From positions 1 through 55,691 of the forward strand of contig CAUJIC010000002.1 of assembly GCA_963205305.1 (NCBI GenBank): a stretch of DNA of 55,691 bases. Direction: 5' to 3'. Below the pieces are notes generated by a model. It was not told where the DNA came from. It did no database searches and saw only the letters and a list, made by a program, of their open reading frames with translations. This stretch comes from Pseudomonadota bacterium. GTDB lineage: Bacteria > Pseudomonadota > Alphaproteobacteria > Rickettsiales > UBA3002. Shown piece by piece: positions 8,265 through 17,451 of the stretch. Position 1 is the first letter of the stretch; every line of letters starts with the position of its first letter. The translations under genes and the position numbers were made by a program.

Positions 8265-9547
8265 GTGCTACTCCGAGGTAGCAGGCTGGCGCAATGCTGC
8301 AAAATAATGCTGCTGGCGCCGCGCGATTGTTCGACGGCGGCAAAGGCCCGCTTGGCCATGGCTTGGCGCGATGGCTCATCAGCCAACAGGCTGCAAACCT
8401 GTTGCGAAAGCGAAGCGGCATCGGTAGCGATGCCAATGGCATGGGCTGCAACAAACGGTGCAATAATGCTGGCAAAATTATGCGTATACGGCCCCGTGAG
8501 AATGGCCTTGGTGAAGCGCGCCGCCTCGAGCGGATTTTGGCCGCCATGGGGGATAAGCGAGCCGCCCATGAACACAACATCGGCGAGTGTGTAGAAGCTG
8601 CCTAGCTCGCCCATGGTATCGGCAAGATAGATGCTGGTGGTGGGGCTGATGGGCTCACTTTTGCTGCGCTGCGCGAGTGCAACATGGGTGCGGCGTAAAT
8701 CGGCCGCAATCGCATCGCCACGCACTGCATGGCGGGGGATGATGATGGTGAGCAGGTTTGGAAATTGCTGCGCGATGAGCGCATGGGTCTGGGCAATCGT
8801 TTGTTCCTCGTTCGCGTGGGTGCTGGCTGCCAGAAAGATGGGTCGGCCTTCAGTTTGGCGCGAGATTTCGGCAATGAGCGCGGGTTGGGTGGGCAGTGGT
8901 GCCGCATCGTATTTCAAGTTGCCAACATCGCGTATGTCGCTGCCACCAAGGGCTTTAAGGCGCGTTGCATCATCTGTCGAGCCTGCATAGATGCCGCAGA
9001 AACTGTGCAGCACGCTGCGAATGGTGCGCGGCCAGCTCTGCCAGTTGGTGAAGGTTTTTTCCGAGATGCGCGCGTTGATGAGCAGCATAGGAATGTGGCG
9101 CTGCTGCGCTTGCCACAGCAATTGTGGCCAAAATTCGGATTCCACCCAGAGTGCTAAATCGGGCTGCCAATGGTTGAGGAAGCGACGCACCGCAGGCGCG
9201 GTATCGACAGGGATGAATTGATGGATGACCCGCGCTAAATTTTGCTGCGCGACCAGCGCCGCCGAGGTGACGGTGCCCGTGGTGATGAGCAGGTGGATGT
9301 GCGGATGCTCGGCAAGTAGTGCGCGCACCAGTGTGAGGACAGACTGTGTTTCACCCACACTGGCGGCGTGGAGCCACACCACAGGCGCTTCGGGGCGTGG
9401 GCGTGTGGCATAGCCAAAGCGTTCGCCCATCCGGAAGGGGTCTTCCTTACCACGGCGGGCGCGACGTTCGAGCCATAGTTTGAGCAGCGGGGTGATGGCC
9501 ATGCCGACCCCCGAATAGGCACCGCGAATGAGCGCCACGCCACACAT
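8261..9547 (-). CDS. waaA: 3-deoxy-D-manno-octulosonic acid (Kdo) transferase
   Basis: A GT30 glycosyltransferase, 428 aa, that adds Kdo to lipid IVA at the cytosolic face of the inner membrane. The N-terminal hydrophobic or amphipathic anchor precedes VWLHAASVGETQSV (conserved with the catalytic Glu), then LLITTGTVTSA, FIPVDTAPAVRRFL and the acceptor-side VESEFWPQLL. The C-terminal half carries the nucleotide-sugar site segment GGSLIPHGGQNPLEAA. The ATG shares one base with the msbA stop and its stop overlaps the lpxK start. Whether it adds one or two Kdo residues cannot be judged from sequence. Confidence 0.95.
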   Translation of the reverse strand: MCGVALIRGAYSGVGMAITPLLKLWLERRARRGKEDPFRMGERFGYATRPRPEAPVVWLHAASVGETQSVLTLVRALLAEHPHIHLLITTGTVTSAALVAQQNLARVIHQFIPVDTAPAVRRFLNHWQPDLALWVESEFWPQLLWQAQQRHIPMLLINARISEKTFTNWQSWPRTIRSVLHSFCGIYAGSTDDATRLKALGGSDIRDVGNLKYDAAPLPTQPALIAEISRQTEGRPIFLAASTHANEEQTIAQTHALIAQQFPNLLTIIIPRHAVRGDAIAADLRRTHVALAQRSKSEPISPTTSIYLADTMGELGSFYTLADVVFMGGSLIPHGGQNPLEAARFTKAILTGPYTHNFASIIAPFVAAHAIGIATDAASLSQQVCSLLADEPSRQAMAKRAFAAVEQSRGASSIILQHCASLLPRSST

Positions 9548-11310
9548 TATGCTGCACCGCTTTGCTGGTGGTAAAGCTGGTGCATGGTGCGGTAGACGCC
9601 GCTATCCTCGAGCAGTTTCTGATGGGTGCCTTGCGCGGCGATTTTACCGCCATCGAGCACGAGGATGAGGTCGGCCTCTTGTACAGTGGTCAGGCGATGT
9701 GCGATGACCAGCGTGGTGCGGTTTTTCATTAATACGGTCAGGGCATCTTGCACCGCGCGCTCGCTGGCCGTATCGAGCGCACTCGTTGCTTCATCGAGCA
9801 GCAGGATGGGCGCGTTTTTGAGGATGGCACGGGCGATGGAAATGCGCTGGCGCTGGCCCCCTGAAAGCTTGACGCCCGCAGGGCCGATTTGGGTGCTGTA
9901 GCCTTCGGGCATCGCCAAAATAAACTCGTGCGCGTTCGCTTTTTTGGCCGCTTCGATGATGGCATCGTCGCTGGCACCTTGCAGCCCATAGGCAATGTTG
10001 GCGCGCACGGAATCGTTGAACAATACAATATCCTGACTGACGAGGGCGAAGGCGCTACGCAAGCTGTTGATGGTCACATCGCGCACATCGGTGCCATCGA
10101 TGGTGATGCGGCCTGCTTGCACATCGTAAAAGCGCAGCAGCAAATTCATGATGGTGGATTTGCCCGCGCCCGAACTGCCAACGAGCGCCACCGTTTTACC
10201 GGCAGGCACGGTGAAGCTTAGGGCCGAAACGCCGCCGCTGCCCTCGTGGTAATGGAAGGTGACCTGCTCGAAATGAATGGCACCATGGGTGACGGTAAGC
10301 GGTGTGGCGCCCGCACGGTCGGCGATGATGGGGTGAGTATCGAGCGCGGTGAAGAAGCGTTCGGCGGCGGCCATGCCCGATTGCAGTTGGGTGTTTAGCC
10401 CCGCCACAATTTTGACAGGGCGATAGACCATCAGCATGGCGGTGAGGAACGAGAAGAATTCACCCGGAGTGAGTGTGCCGTTGAGCACTTTATAGCCACC
10501 GCACCAGATGATGCTCGCCACCGCCACACCGCTGAGCAGCATGACAATAGGGCCCGACGCCGATTGCACGCGTGCCGCGCGCATCATGAGTTTGAACAGT
10601 TGGTGAATGGTGCTGCGGGCACGGGTGGACTCGAACTGCTCGCGGCCATAGGCCTTCACCACGCGCACGCCTTGGAAGATGTCGTCCATCTGGGCGGTGA
10701 AGTCGCCCATTTGCTCCTGCGTTGCCTGTGCAACTTTGCGCATGCGGCGGCCAAGGCGCGCCACAGGCAGCACTGCAAACAGTAAAATAAACACGGCGAT
10801 CACCGACATGGTGACGCTTTGCCACAGCATGACGCCAAGCAGAAAAATACCCGATAAACATTCCTTGATGAGGCCGACAATCACTTGGCTGACCGATTGG
10901 CGCATCATCATGATGTCGTTCGTCATACGGCTGATGAGGCGGCCTGAGGATTGATCGTGGAAGAGGCTAATGTCCGCGTGCATGAGGTGCTCAAATAAAT
11001 CGCCCTGCATATCGCTCACCGCGCGCTGGCCGACATAAATCATCGAGAGCGACTGGCCGTAATCGCTTGCGGCCGCGACGAGTGCAATGACAATGAGCAG
11101 CAGCGGCAGCAGCATGAGGTAAGTGGTATTTTTGTTGACGAAGATATCATCGAGCACGGGCTGCATGAGGTAGGCTTGGCTGGCTGAAGCAGCAGCGGTG
11201 ATGACCATGCAAGCGGCGCCAATAATCAGCGCGCGGCGATAGCGCCAGACATAGGTTTTGAGCAAGCGTCTGTAGAGCAGTGCCGAGGGGCTGTTGAACA
11301 ACAAGGCCAT
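9547..11310 (-). CDS. msbA: Lipid A/LPS export ABC transporter, MsbA-type
   Basis: A 587-aa half-transporter that flips the lipid A core across the inner membrane using ATP. The N-terminal exporter domain has about six membrane helices (to about residue 320). The ATPase domain contains Walker A GSSGAGKST (about 376-384), the signature LSGGQRQR (about 482-489), Walker B ILLLDEAT followed by SALDTASE, and the H-loop IAHRLTT. The neighbours waaA, lpxK and pmbA overlap or abut it. Substrate assignment to lipid A rests on this context; generic multidrug exporters share the same architecture. Confidence 0.9.
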   Translation of the reverse strand: MALLFNSPSALLYRRLLKTYVWRYRRALIIGAACMVITAAASASQAYLMQPVLDDIFVNKNTTYLMLLPLLLIVIALVAAASDYGQSLSMIYVGQRAVSDMQGDLFEHLMHADISLFHDQSSGRLISRMTNDIMMMRQSVSQVIVGLIKECLSGIFLLGVMLWQSVTMSVIAVFILLFAVLPVARLGRRMRKVAQATQEQMGDFTAQMDDIFQGVRVVKAYGREQFESTRARSTIHQLFKLMMRAARVQSASGPIVMLLSGVAVASIIWCGGYKVLNGTLTPGEFFSFLTAMLMVYRPVKIVAGLNTQLQSGMAAAERFFTALDTHPIIADRAGATPLTVTHGAIHFEQVTFHYHEGSGGVSALSFTVPAGKTVALVGSSGAGKSTIMNLLLRFYDVQAGRITIDGTDVRDVTINSLRSAFALVSQDIVLFNDSVRANIAYGLQGASDDAIIEAAKKANAHEFILAMPEGYSTQIGPAGVKLSGGQRQRISIARAILKNAPILLLDEATSALDTASERAVQDALTVLMKNRTTLVIAHRLTTVQEADLILVLDGGKIAAQGTHQKLLEDSGVYRTMHQLYHQQSGAA

Positions 11311-12650
11311 CAGTTCCCCGCAATCGTCATGCGTGGCACGGCCAAAGTTGGCACGTTGGTCGCGTAGGTGAAGGTGAGGTCATTCGCTGCCACGAGGTTT
11401 GCATACATCTCGCGCAAATTGCCCGCAATGGTCACTTCGCTGACGGGGTAGGCACGCATGCCTTTTTCTATCCAAAAACCTGACGCACCGACGGAAAAAT
11501 CGCCCGTAATTAAATTCGTGCCGTGGCCTATGGTTTCGGTGATGTAGAAGCCATCGCCCAGTTCGGTGAAAAGTTCATCGGGCGTGTGGGTGCCACCATG
11601 GAGGTAGAGATTGCTGGTGGATGGGTGTGGGCTGCTCGCCAAACCGCGCGATGCATGCCCCGTGGTTTTAAGACCAAGCTGGTTGGCCGAGCGCGTATCG
11701 AGCACCCAACTTTTCAGCACACCGCCTGCAACAAAATCCATCGCGCTGGCGGCGATGCCCTCGGCGTCGAACGCGCGAGAGGCAAGGCCACGTTTGAGCA
11801 GTGGGTCATCGGTGATGCGGATGCTATCGGAGAAAATTTTTGTGCCTAGCGCATCTTTCAAGAAGCTGGTGCCACGGGTGATGCTACTTCCCGAAATAGC
11901 GCTCGCGAAGGCGCTTAGCAGTTGGCGACCCGCCCGTGGCTCGAAATAGATGGTGGCCGTTTGTGAGGCGATTTTGCGCGGATTCATGCGCTCAATCGTG
12001 CGCTTTGCAGCCGTTTGTCCAATGGATTCGGGCGTGGGCAAATCGCCGTGATGGGTCACATAGGCATAGTCGTAATCGCGTTGCATGGCATCACCGCTGC
12101 CTGCAATCATCGAGGCGGAAATGGCGTAGCGCGCGGAGTTATAGGCGCCCTCGAATCCATGGCTGGTGACAAGGGCAATGGTGTGGCGGCTGGCGCTGGC
12201 ATCGCCGCCTTCGCTGTTGGTGATGCCTTGAGTGGCGCGCCCTGCTGCTTCCGCCGTGCGCGCTTGCGCTTGCAGGTCGCTCATGCTTGGCAGGTACTCA
12301 TCCGCGGCCTCGAGCGGGGTGAAATGCTTGGCAAGCAGCGCGCTATCGGCCAGTTTGGAATAGGGGTCGGCGGGTGCGGCGCGGGCAATGGCCACCGCAT
12401 TGGCCGCAAGGCTTGCAAGCGCATCGGCCGAAAATTCGCTGGTGGAAAGGGTGGCGCTCGCATCGCCCACAAATACGCGCAGGCCAATACCTGCTGATTC
12501 GGCCTGTTCGATGGATTCAGGCTTGCCATTTCGGATACTGGTGCTGAGGTCGCTGCTTGCGAGTGCGAGAGCATCGGCGGCATCGGCCCCTGCTTTTTTG
12601 GCAGCAGTGATAGCAGCTTTAGCACGCGTGAGCATGGTGGCGCTATCCAT
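11310..12650 (-). CDS. pmbA: TldE/PmbA metalloprotease-type protein
   Basis: Member of the TldD/PmbA family, 446 aa from the chosen start. PmbA (TldE) forms a heteromeric zinc protease with TldD, known for degrading unfolded peptides and maturing microcin- and CcdA-type substrates; TldD is not in this window. Family features are the SIRNGKPESIEQAES segment, GIGLRVFVGDASA near the N-terminus, SGSSITRGTSFLKDALG in the middle and the Gly-rich DFSVGASGFWIEKG near the C-terminus. I chose the ATG at 12650, 4 nt after the rlmB stop; an in-frame ATG at 12713 would need a 59-nt overlap with rlmB and adds a non-family extension. The stop shares a base with the msbA start. Confidence 0.88.
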   Translation of the reverse strand: MDSATMLTRAKAAITAAKKAGADAADALALASSDLSTSIRNGKPESIEQAESAGIGLRVFVGDASATLSTSEFSADALASLAANAVAIARAAPADPYSKLADSALLAKHFTPLEAADEYLPSMSDLQAQARTAEAAGRATQGITNSEGGDASASRHTIALVTSHGFEGAYNSARYAISASMIAGSGDAMQRDYDYAYVTHHGDLPTPESIGQTAAKRTIERMNPRKIASQTATIYFEPRAGRQLLSAFASAISGSSITRGTSFLKDALGTKIFSDSIRITDDPLLKRGLASRAFDAEGIAASAMDFVAGGVLKSWVLDTRSANQLGLKTTGHASRGLASSPHPSTSNLYLHGGTHTPDELFTELGDGFYITETIGHGTNLITGDFSVGASGFWIEKGMRAYPVSEVTIAGNLREMYANLVAANDLTFTYATNVPTLAVPRMTIAGN

Positions 12651-12654
12651 GGTG

Positions 12655-13491
12655 CTAGCGACCCTTGCTGATGTAAAGTTGATAGAGTGCAATGGCGGCG
12701 GCATTGCTGACATTCAGGCTTTCCATGCCGTTACCCATTGGCAGGCGCGCACGTTCGTCGCAGCAATCGGCGGTGAGGCGGCGCATGCCCTTGCCCTCGG
12801 CACCGAGCACGACGACGGTTTTCGCAGCGAATTTTAAATCGCTGAACAATGTTTTGCTTTCGCCCTCGAGCCCGATAATCCACCAGCCTGCATCCTTCAG
12901 CTCGCGCATGGTGGTGGCAAGATTGGTGACTTGGATGCGCTTCACAATATCAAGCGCGCCGCTGGCGGCTTTGGCCATGGTTGCGGTTTCGGGCGCGGAG
13001 TGGTCTTTGGGGTAAATGACGGCAATGGCGTCATACGCTGCGGCGGTACGCATAATGGCGCCGACATTATGTGGGTCGCTCACTTGGTCGAGGATGACCA
13101 GCGGACCCTTGGGGTCTTTAATGTTCAAGATATCTTCGATGCGATACGGCTCAAGCGGCTTCACCTCGGCGGCGATACCTTGGTGGACGGCCTCGTTGCC
13201 CAAAATGCGATCCAGCTCACGTGGTTCCATAATGTGGGGGTTGGGCAATTTGCGTGCGGGCATTTCCAGTTTTTCGGCAGCGGTGGGGCTTGCAATGATA
13301 CGCGTCACCACGCGCTCGGGGTTAGCAAGGGCGGCGTTCACCGCGTGCCAGCCATAGACCCAATGGCCACCCGCACCGCCTGTGCCACCAGCGGGCTTTT
13401 TGTGGGGTGGGCGTGCATCGTTATAACCACGCGGGGGGTGCCCCGAGGCTTTGGGAGGAAGGGAGGGGCGTTGGTGCTTTTTTGGTGCCAT
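12655..13491 (-). CDS. rlmB: 23S rRNA (guanosine-2'-O)-methyltransferase, RlmB/SpoU family
   Basis: A SPOUT-class methyltransferase, 278 aa, expected to methylate the 2'-O of G2251 in 23S rRNA. After a basic, Gly/Pro-rich N-terminal tail of about 45 residues, the substrate-binding domain begins at WVYGWHAVNAAL. The knotted catalytic domain shows LDQVSDPHNVGAIMRTA (motif 1), VLGAEGKGM (motif 2) and IPM-like LPMGNGMESLNVSNAA (motif 3). It leads the overlapping rlmB-pmbA-msbA-waaA-lpxK run and lies 52 nt downstream of the metal transporter gene. The exact target (RlmB versus TrmH-like) is assigned by domain layout. Confidence 0.9.
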   Translation of the reverse strand: MAPKKHQRPSLPPKASGHPPRGYNDARPPHKKPAGGTGGAGGHWVYGWHAVNAALANPERVVTRIIASPTAAEKLEMPARKLPNPHIMEPRELDRILGNEAVHQGIAAEVKPLEPYRIEDILNIKDPKGPLVILDQVSDPHNVGAIMRTAAAYDAIAVIYPKDHSAPETATMAKAASGALDIVKRIQVTNLATTMRELKDAGWWIIGLEGESKTLFSDLKFAAKTVVVLGAEGKGMRRLTADCCDERARLPMGNGMESLNVSNAAAIALYQLYISKGR

Positions 13492-13543
13492 AGCCGCTTC
13501 ATAGCGCAGGCAGGGCAGACAGGCTAGTGTTTTAACTTAATAA

Positions 13544-14488
13544 TCAGACTTCCCGTGGGTCGGGATGGATAATCACATCGGCGCCCGCAAAGGTGTGTTC
13601 GATGGTCTTTTCCAGTCGGTCAACAATGGCGTGCGCCTCACGGAAATTAAGGTTCGCGTCGATATCGATATGCAGCTGGACGAAGGCTTTTGCACCCGAA
13701 TAACGGGTTTTTAGGTTGTGGTAGCCCTTAATTTCGGGCATCGCGTCGATGATATCCAAAATGGTTTTTTTCTCGTCGTCAGGCATTTCGCGGTCCATGA
13801 GGTTGTTGAAAGCGCGCACGCCCAATGGCCATGTAGCGCGAAGCACCAGCACCGCAATGACAATGGCAATCGCCGCATCTGCCCAAATGATGCCGCCCCA
13901 GCTACTGAGCACAAACGCCGCTAGCACGCCGAGGTTGAATAGAATATCGCCCACGTAGTGCATCCGGTCAGCGGCGATGACTAGGGATTTGGTGCGGCGC
14001 GTAACATAGGTTTGAAACAGCACAAGTGCGGTGGTGAGCACCATGCCCAGCACGCTCACGCCGATACCAAGTTCGGGATTGCTGAGTACAATATGCGGGT
14101 TCGATAAGCGTTCGGCGGATTGGAGGATGATCATGGCCATGGCCGCGAAAATAAAGGCACACTGGGCAAGACCCGCGATATCCTCGATGCTGGTATGGCC
14201 AAAGCGGTGGTCGTCATCCGCTGGTTTGAGTGCATAGCGTACCGCCATCATGTTGACGATGGACATGAGCACGTCGAACACAGAATCGGTGAAGGAGGAG
14301 AGCATGGCGAGCGAATCGGTGCGCCACCAAGCAAACAGTTTTGCGAGTAGCAATACGGTAGCCACCGCAACCGAAGCATAGGAGGCAAGGTGCATCAACC
14401 GCGCGAGGTGGGCTGGTAGGCCTGCTGTTGCCGCCGCGATATCGATGGGCGCGTGGTTATGGCCGTGATGGTGGTGGGCGTGTTGCAT
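13544..14488 (-). CDS. Cation diffusion facilitator (FieF/YiiP-type divalent metal efflux)
   Basis: A 314-aa CDF transporter that exports Zn2+, Fe2+ or similar ions in exchange for protons. The N-terminus has a His-rich cluster (residues 3-12). The transport site residues of the FieF subgroup are visible: D68 and D72 in helix 2 (SSFTDSVFD) and H177 and D181 in helix 5 (DRMHYVGDILFN). Six membrane helices span about 35-205. A cytoplasmic domain follows with the HxxxD-type and HIDID segments and a terminal DVIIHPDP typical of YiiP. The His-rich N-terminus is not part of the E. coli protein. It may be first in the rlmB-lpxK transcript; the 52-nt gap to rlmB holds no clear terminator. Confidence 0.9.
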   Translation of the reverse strand: MQHAHHHHGHNHAPIDIAAATAGLPAHLARLMHLASYASVAVATVLLLAKLFAWWRTDSLAMLSSFTDSVFDVLMSIVNMMAVRYALKPADDDHRFGHTSIEDIAGLAQCAFIFAAMAMIILQSAERLSNPHIVLSNPELGIGVSVLGMVLTTALVLFQTYVTRRTKSLVIAADRMHYVGDILFNLGVLAAFVLSSWGGIIWADAAIAIVIAVLVLRATWPLGVRAFNNLMDREMPDDEKKTILDIIDAMPEIKGYHNLKTRYSGAKAFVQLHIDIDANLNFREAHAIVDRLEKTIEHTFAGADVIIHPDPREV

Positions 14489-14544
14489 AAGCGCCTACAT
14501 AGCGGCAAATAATGCAAAAAACAAAGTGAAAGAAAATTTGCTTT

Positions 14545-14571
14545 TTTACGTACCATACCGAATAGTATAGT
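14545..14571 (+). promoter_or_regulatory. Possible promoter of the chemoreceptor gene
   Basis: TTTACG (14545-14550) and TATAGT (14566-14571) are 15 nt apart, 46 nt before the ATG. Both boxes match in most positions but the spacing is short. Confidence 0.3.
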
Positions 14572-14616
14572 GGCGGTAGGCTAAGCAATAAAACAATTCC
14601 CATACAACGAGGTTTT

Positions 14617-15885
14617 ATGTCGATAAAGCGCTGCACTTCCAGTTTGTCATTTCGCTTGCAGGCAACGGCAATTTTTCTCTCGTTTGTGGGGGTGGTGTTT
14701 GGGTACAAATCCTACTTGCACGTAAAAAAGGAATTTGGCCTTGAGGTGGCGCAGGCATTTCACCACGATTTTATGTTGCAGATTGCCGTTGCTGTGGTGG
14801 TCAATATATTGGTGGCAATTGTGTTGTACCAAATCACCACGAAGCCGATTAAGCGCCTAAGCGAAGTCATGCGTAAGCTGACCGATGGCGATTTAAACGC
14901 CGTGGTGCCGTATGTGAGCCAATCGACCGAGATTGGTGGCATGGCCCGCAAAGTGGATATCTTCAAAAAGAACGGCCTCGAAAAAGTAGCGCTGGAGGCG
15001 CGCCAAAAAGAAGCGGAATTACAGGCGCGCGCTGATAAGAAAAAGGCGATGGATGAACTGGCGAATCGCTTCGAGTTTCAGGTACAGGTGATTATTGATG
15101 AAGTGGTTGCCGAAGTGGCCAAAGTCAAAACCCTCTCGGAGCAGATGAACGGTGCGATTGAGGGCAGTAGCCACAAAACGAATGCTGCCGCCGAAGCGGT
15201 AGATTACACCGCGCGCAATGTGAACACGGTGGCAAGTGCAGCGGAACAAATGTCGGCCAGCGTACGCGAGGTGGCCGGGCAAATCCAGAAATCAGGCCAA
15301 TCGGTGAAAGACGCGGTATCAGCCAACCAGACAGCCAATGAAGTGGCAAATATGCTGGGTTCTGCTGCCAATAAAATTGGCGAAATTGTAACACTGATTC
15401 AATCTATCGCAGGGCAGATTAACCTACTGGCGCTCAACGCGACCATTGAATCGGCGCGCGCGGGCGAGGCAGGCAAAGGCTTTGCCGTGGTGGCGAACGA
15501 AGTGAAAAATCTTGCCGCGCAAACGGGCAAGGCAACGGATGAAATTTCAGGGCAGGTCGATAATATTCAGGACGTGGCGAAGCAGGTGATGGCTGCACTT
15601 GCCACCATCAGCAAATCGATTGTGCAGGTTGATTCCTATTCGACGTCGATTGCATCGGCCATTAACCAGCAAAGCGCCGCGACCGATGAAATTGCCCAGA
15701 ATATTGCAGGCGTGGCAACCCGTACACAGCAAGTCTCGACCGATATTTCGGATGTGAGCGCGGCATCGAGCACGGCGCTGGCCTGCTCGTCGAGCACCAT
15801 GAGTGCCGTGGATGTGCTTGAGTCTAACACCACGCGTCTGAATCAGGCGATGGAATCGTTCCTAAAAGACGTCCGCGCCGCTTAG
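14617..15885 (+). CDS. Methyl-accepting chemotaxis protein with a minimal periplasmic sensor
   Basis: A 422-aa chemoreceptor. TM1 is about 13-30 and TM2 about 53-72, leaving only about 20 periplasmic residues, far too few for a ligand-binding domain. A HAMP domain (about 73-125; [20 protein letters not shown]) and a long signalling coiled coil follow. The CheA/CheW-binding hairpin tip is well conserved ([20 protein letters not shown], then [13 protein letters not shown]). No CheR-binding pentapeptide is seen at the end. No other chemotaxis or flagellar gene is nearby. With so small a sensor it may respond to membrane or energy state or to a partner protein. GAGG lies 4 nt upstream of the ATG. 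Confidence 0.9.
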   Translation: MSIKRCTSSLSFRLQATAIFLSFVGVVFGYKSYLHVKKEFGLEVAQAFHHDFMLQIAVAVVVNILVAIVLYQITTKPIKRLSEVMRKLTDGDLNAVVPYVSQSTEIGGMARKVDIFKKNGLEKVALEARQKEAELQARADKKKAMDELANRFEFQVQVIIDEVVAEVAKVKTLSEQMNGAIEGSSHKTNAAAEAVDYTARNVNTVASAAEQMSASVREVAGQIQKSGQSVKDAVSANQTANEVANMLGSAANKIGEIVTLIQSIAGQINLLALNATIESARAGEAGKGFAVVANEVKNLAAQTGKATDEISGQVDNIQDVAKQVMAALATISKSIVQVDSYSTSIASAINQQSAATDEIAQNIAGVATRTQQVSTDISDVSAASSTALACSSSTMSAVDVLESNTTRLNQAMESFLKDVRAA

Positions 15886-15919
15886 CCCATTCTGTCGGCG
15901 AATCTGCTTGCAACAAAGC

Positions 15920-16942
15920 TTATGCGGGTTGCTGCTGTGTGAGGCAGTGAATGGTGCCAAGACCCCACACTAAATCGCGCGCATAGATAGGCACAATGCT
16001 GCGGGTGGGAAAACATTTTTCGAGCGCGGCGCAGGCTACGTGGTCGGCGGGGTCGTTAAACACGGGCACGAGCACCACTTTGTTGCAGATGAGGAAATTG
16101 GCGTAGCTTGCCGGCAGGCGTTGACCCTCGAACAGTACAGGGCGCGGCATAGGCAGCTCGGTCACGTTGAGGGTGGTACGGCCAAGGCGGGTGCGGTTGC
16201 TGGCCAGAATGGCGGCGTTGGCATCGGTGCTGTCGGTTTCGATGGCGGTGACGACATGGCCTGCGGCGACAAAGCGGGTGATGTCATCGACATGGCCGTG
16301 GGTGTCATCGCCCACGATGCCAGCATCGAGCCAGATGGTGTTGGGCGCGCCTAGATAGGTCGCGAAAATTTCCTCGTAATCGGCGCGGCTGAAGCCTTTG
16401 TTCCGCACTTGGCTATCGGATAGCAGCCATTCCTCGGTGACGATGACCGACCCTGCACCATCGACCTCGATGCCGCCACCTTCGAGCGTGACAGGCTTGC
16501 CTTTGTGCATAGGGGTGATGGTGTCGTGCTTGGTAAAAGTTGTTATTTGTGGTGGCACCGCATTATCGAGTTTGTGGTTGGCGTATTTCGCCCAGCCGTT
16601 GAATTTCCAATCGAGTGCCACGAGCTTGTTCTCGGCATTTTTCACCCAGATAGGCCCGCAATCACGCAGCCAGCCGCGGTTGGTTTTGATTTCGATGATG
16701 TCGACCAAGGCGAGTGTGGCGCCTGCCCGGTCGAGCATGTTCATGGCTTCGCTGCGCGCGCCCGCGTCCTTCACCAGCAACCCCACGCGCTGCCCGCTTG
16801 CGGTGATGACCCGCACCATTTCGGCGAACACCCACGGCACGGGCGCAAATTTGCCTGGCCAATCGGCGCGTGCGTGCGGCCAGCTAAGCCAGATGCGTTC
16901 TTGCGGTGCCCATTCGGGCGGCATTTTGAATTGGGTTGTCAT
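15920..16942 (-). CDS. aguA: Agmatine deiminase
   Basis: Hydrolyses agmatine to N-carbamoylputrescine and ammonia, a cytosolic step of putrescine synthesis from arginine. The 340-aa protein has the family start MPPEWAPQERIWLSWP, the LEGGGIEVDGAGS active-site loop, DDTHGHVDDITRF with the conserved His and Asp residues, and the catalytic Cys at about 333 in IHCLTQQQP near the C-terminus. Its partner aguB is encoded upstream on the same strand, separated by an unknown gene. No speA (arginine decarboxylase) is in the window, so the agmatine source is unseen. Confidence 0.95.
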   Translation of the reverse strand: MTTQFKMPPEWAPQERIWLSWPHARADWPGKFAPVPWVFAEMVRVITASGQRVGLLVKDAGARSEAMNMLDRAGATLALVDIIEIKTNRGWLRDCGPIWVKNAENKLVALDWKFNGWAKYANHKLDNAVPPQITTFTKHDTITPMHKGKPVTLEGGGIEVDGAGSVIVTEEWLLSDSQVRNKGFSRADYEEIFATYLGAPNTIWLDAGIVGDDTHGHVDDITRFVAAGHVVTAIETDSTDANAAILASNRTRLGRTTLNVTELPMPRPVLFEGQRLPASYANFLICNKVVLVPVFNDPADHVACAALEKCFPTRSIVPIYARDLVWGLGTIHCLTQQQPA

Positions 16943-16976
16943 TAGTTGGCTAGTATCTCATTCTGCCAATGGCGGG

Positions 16977-16993
16977 TAGCAAAATTTTTGCTA
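16977..16993. repeat. AT-rich 17-bp palindrome at the end of the gene between aguB and aguA
   Basis: TAGCAAAA and TTTTGCTA flank a single T; the stop codon of the upstream gene lies within it. As RNA it could fold into a small hairpin between two co-directional genes. No T-run follows, so its role as terminator or processing site is open. Confidence 0.4.
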
Positions 16994-17422
16994 TCGCTTG
17001 TTTGGCGTGCTCGTTCTACTGAATTTATCAAGTGCTTCACGCCAGCCCCCCTGGGATGATAGTGTTCTACCCAGCGAACCTTGCTTACAAGCGGCTACTG
17101 CCGAAGTGACCAGGGTTGAGAGTTGTCGCGCTTCATCTCCTTGAAAACTACCGCGCTCGGTTATTGTGTTTGCCAGCGAGGCTAGCTCTCCTAAATTGCC
17201 AACTTGAAACTCGTACCGATAATGAGGAAGCATTTTCTTCTCCTCGTGTATTATTTTACTGTTTCCGTTAGTTGGGAGCATCATAATCGTTTTACGGTGA
17301 TCAAAATCCGCAGAATAGCCATGGTCTATAACGATACCATTCGCAGCTTTGTACATCTCGATGGATACGCTTTTTCTGTCCCCCACCGAAAAAGACGCCT
17401 GTGCAACTGTTGGGTCAGCCAT
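16991..17422 (-). CDS. Unknown 143-aa protein between aguB and aguA
   Basis: I do not recognise this protein. It is soluble, mixed alpha/beta in look, with no signal peptide or membrane helix. Visible features are a YKAANGIVIDHGYSADFDH segment (about 24-42), a basic EEKKMLPHYRYEF stretch and a helical C-terminus rich in Ser, Thr and Gln. It is more AT-rich than the genes on either side (about 40-45% G+C in the lines I counted) and its start lacks a good Shine-Dalgarno. It sits co-directionally between aguB (29 nt upstream) and aguA (48 nt downstream), which normally adjoin. That position suggests either an insertion or a small partner in polyamine metabolism. Confidence 0.55.
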   Translation of the reverse strand: MADPTVAQASFSVGDRKSVSIEMYKAANGIVIDHGYSADFDHRKTIMMLPTNGNSKIIHEEKKMLPHYRYEFQVGNLGELASLANTITERGSFQGDEARQLSTLVTSAVAACKQGSLGRTLSSQGGWREALDKFSRTSTPNKR

Positions 17423-17451
17423 AGAAATTTACCGTATTAATCTGTTTCGAT

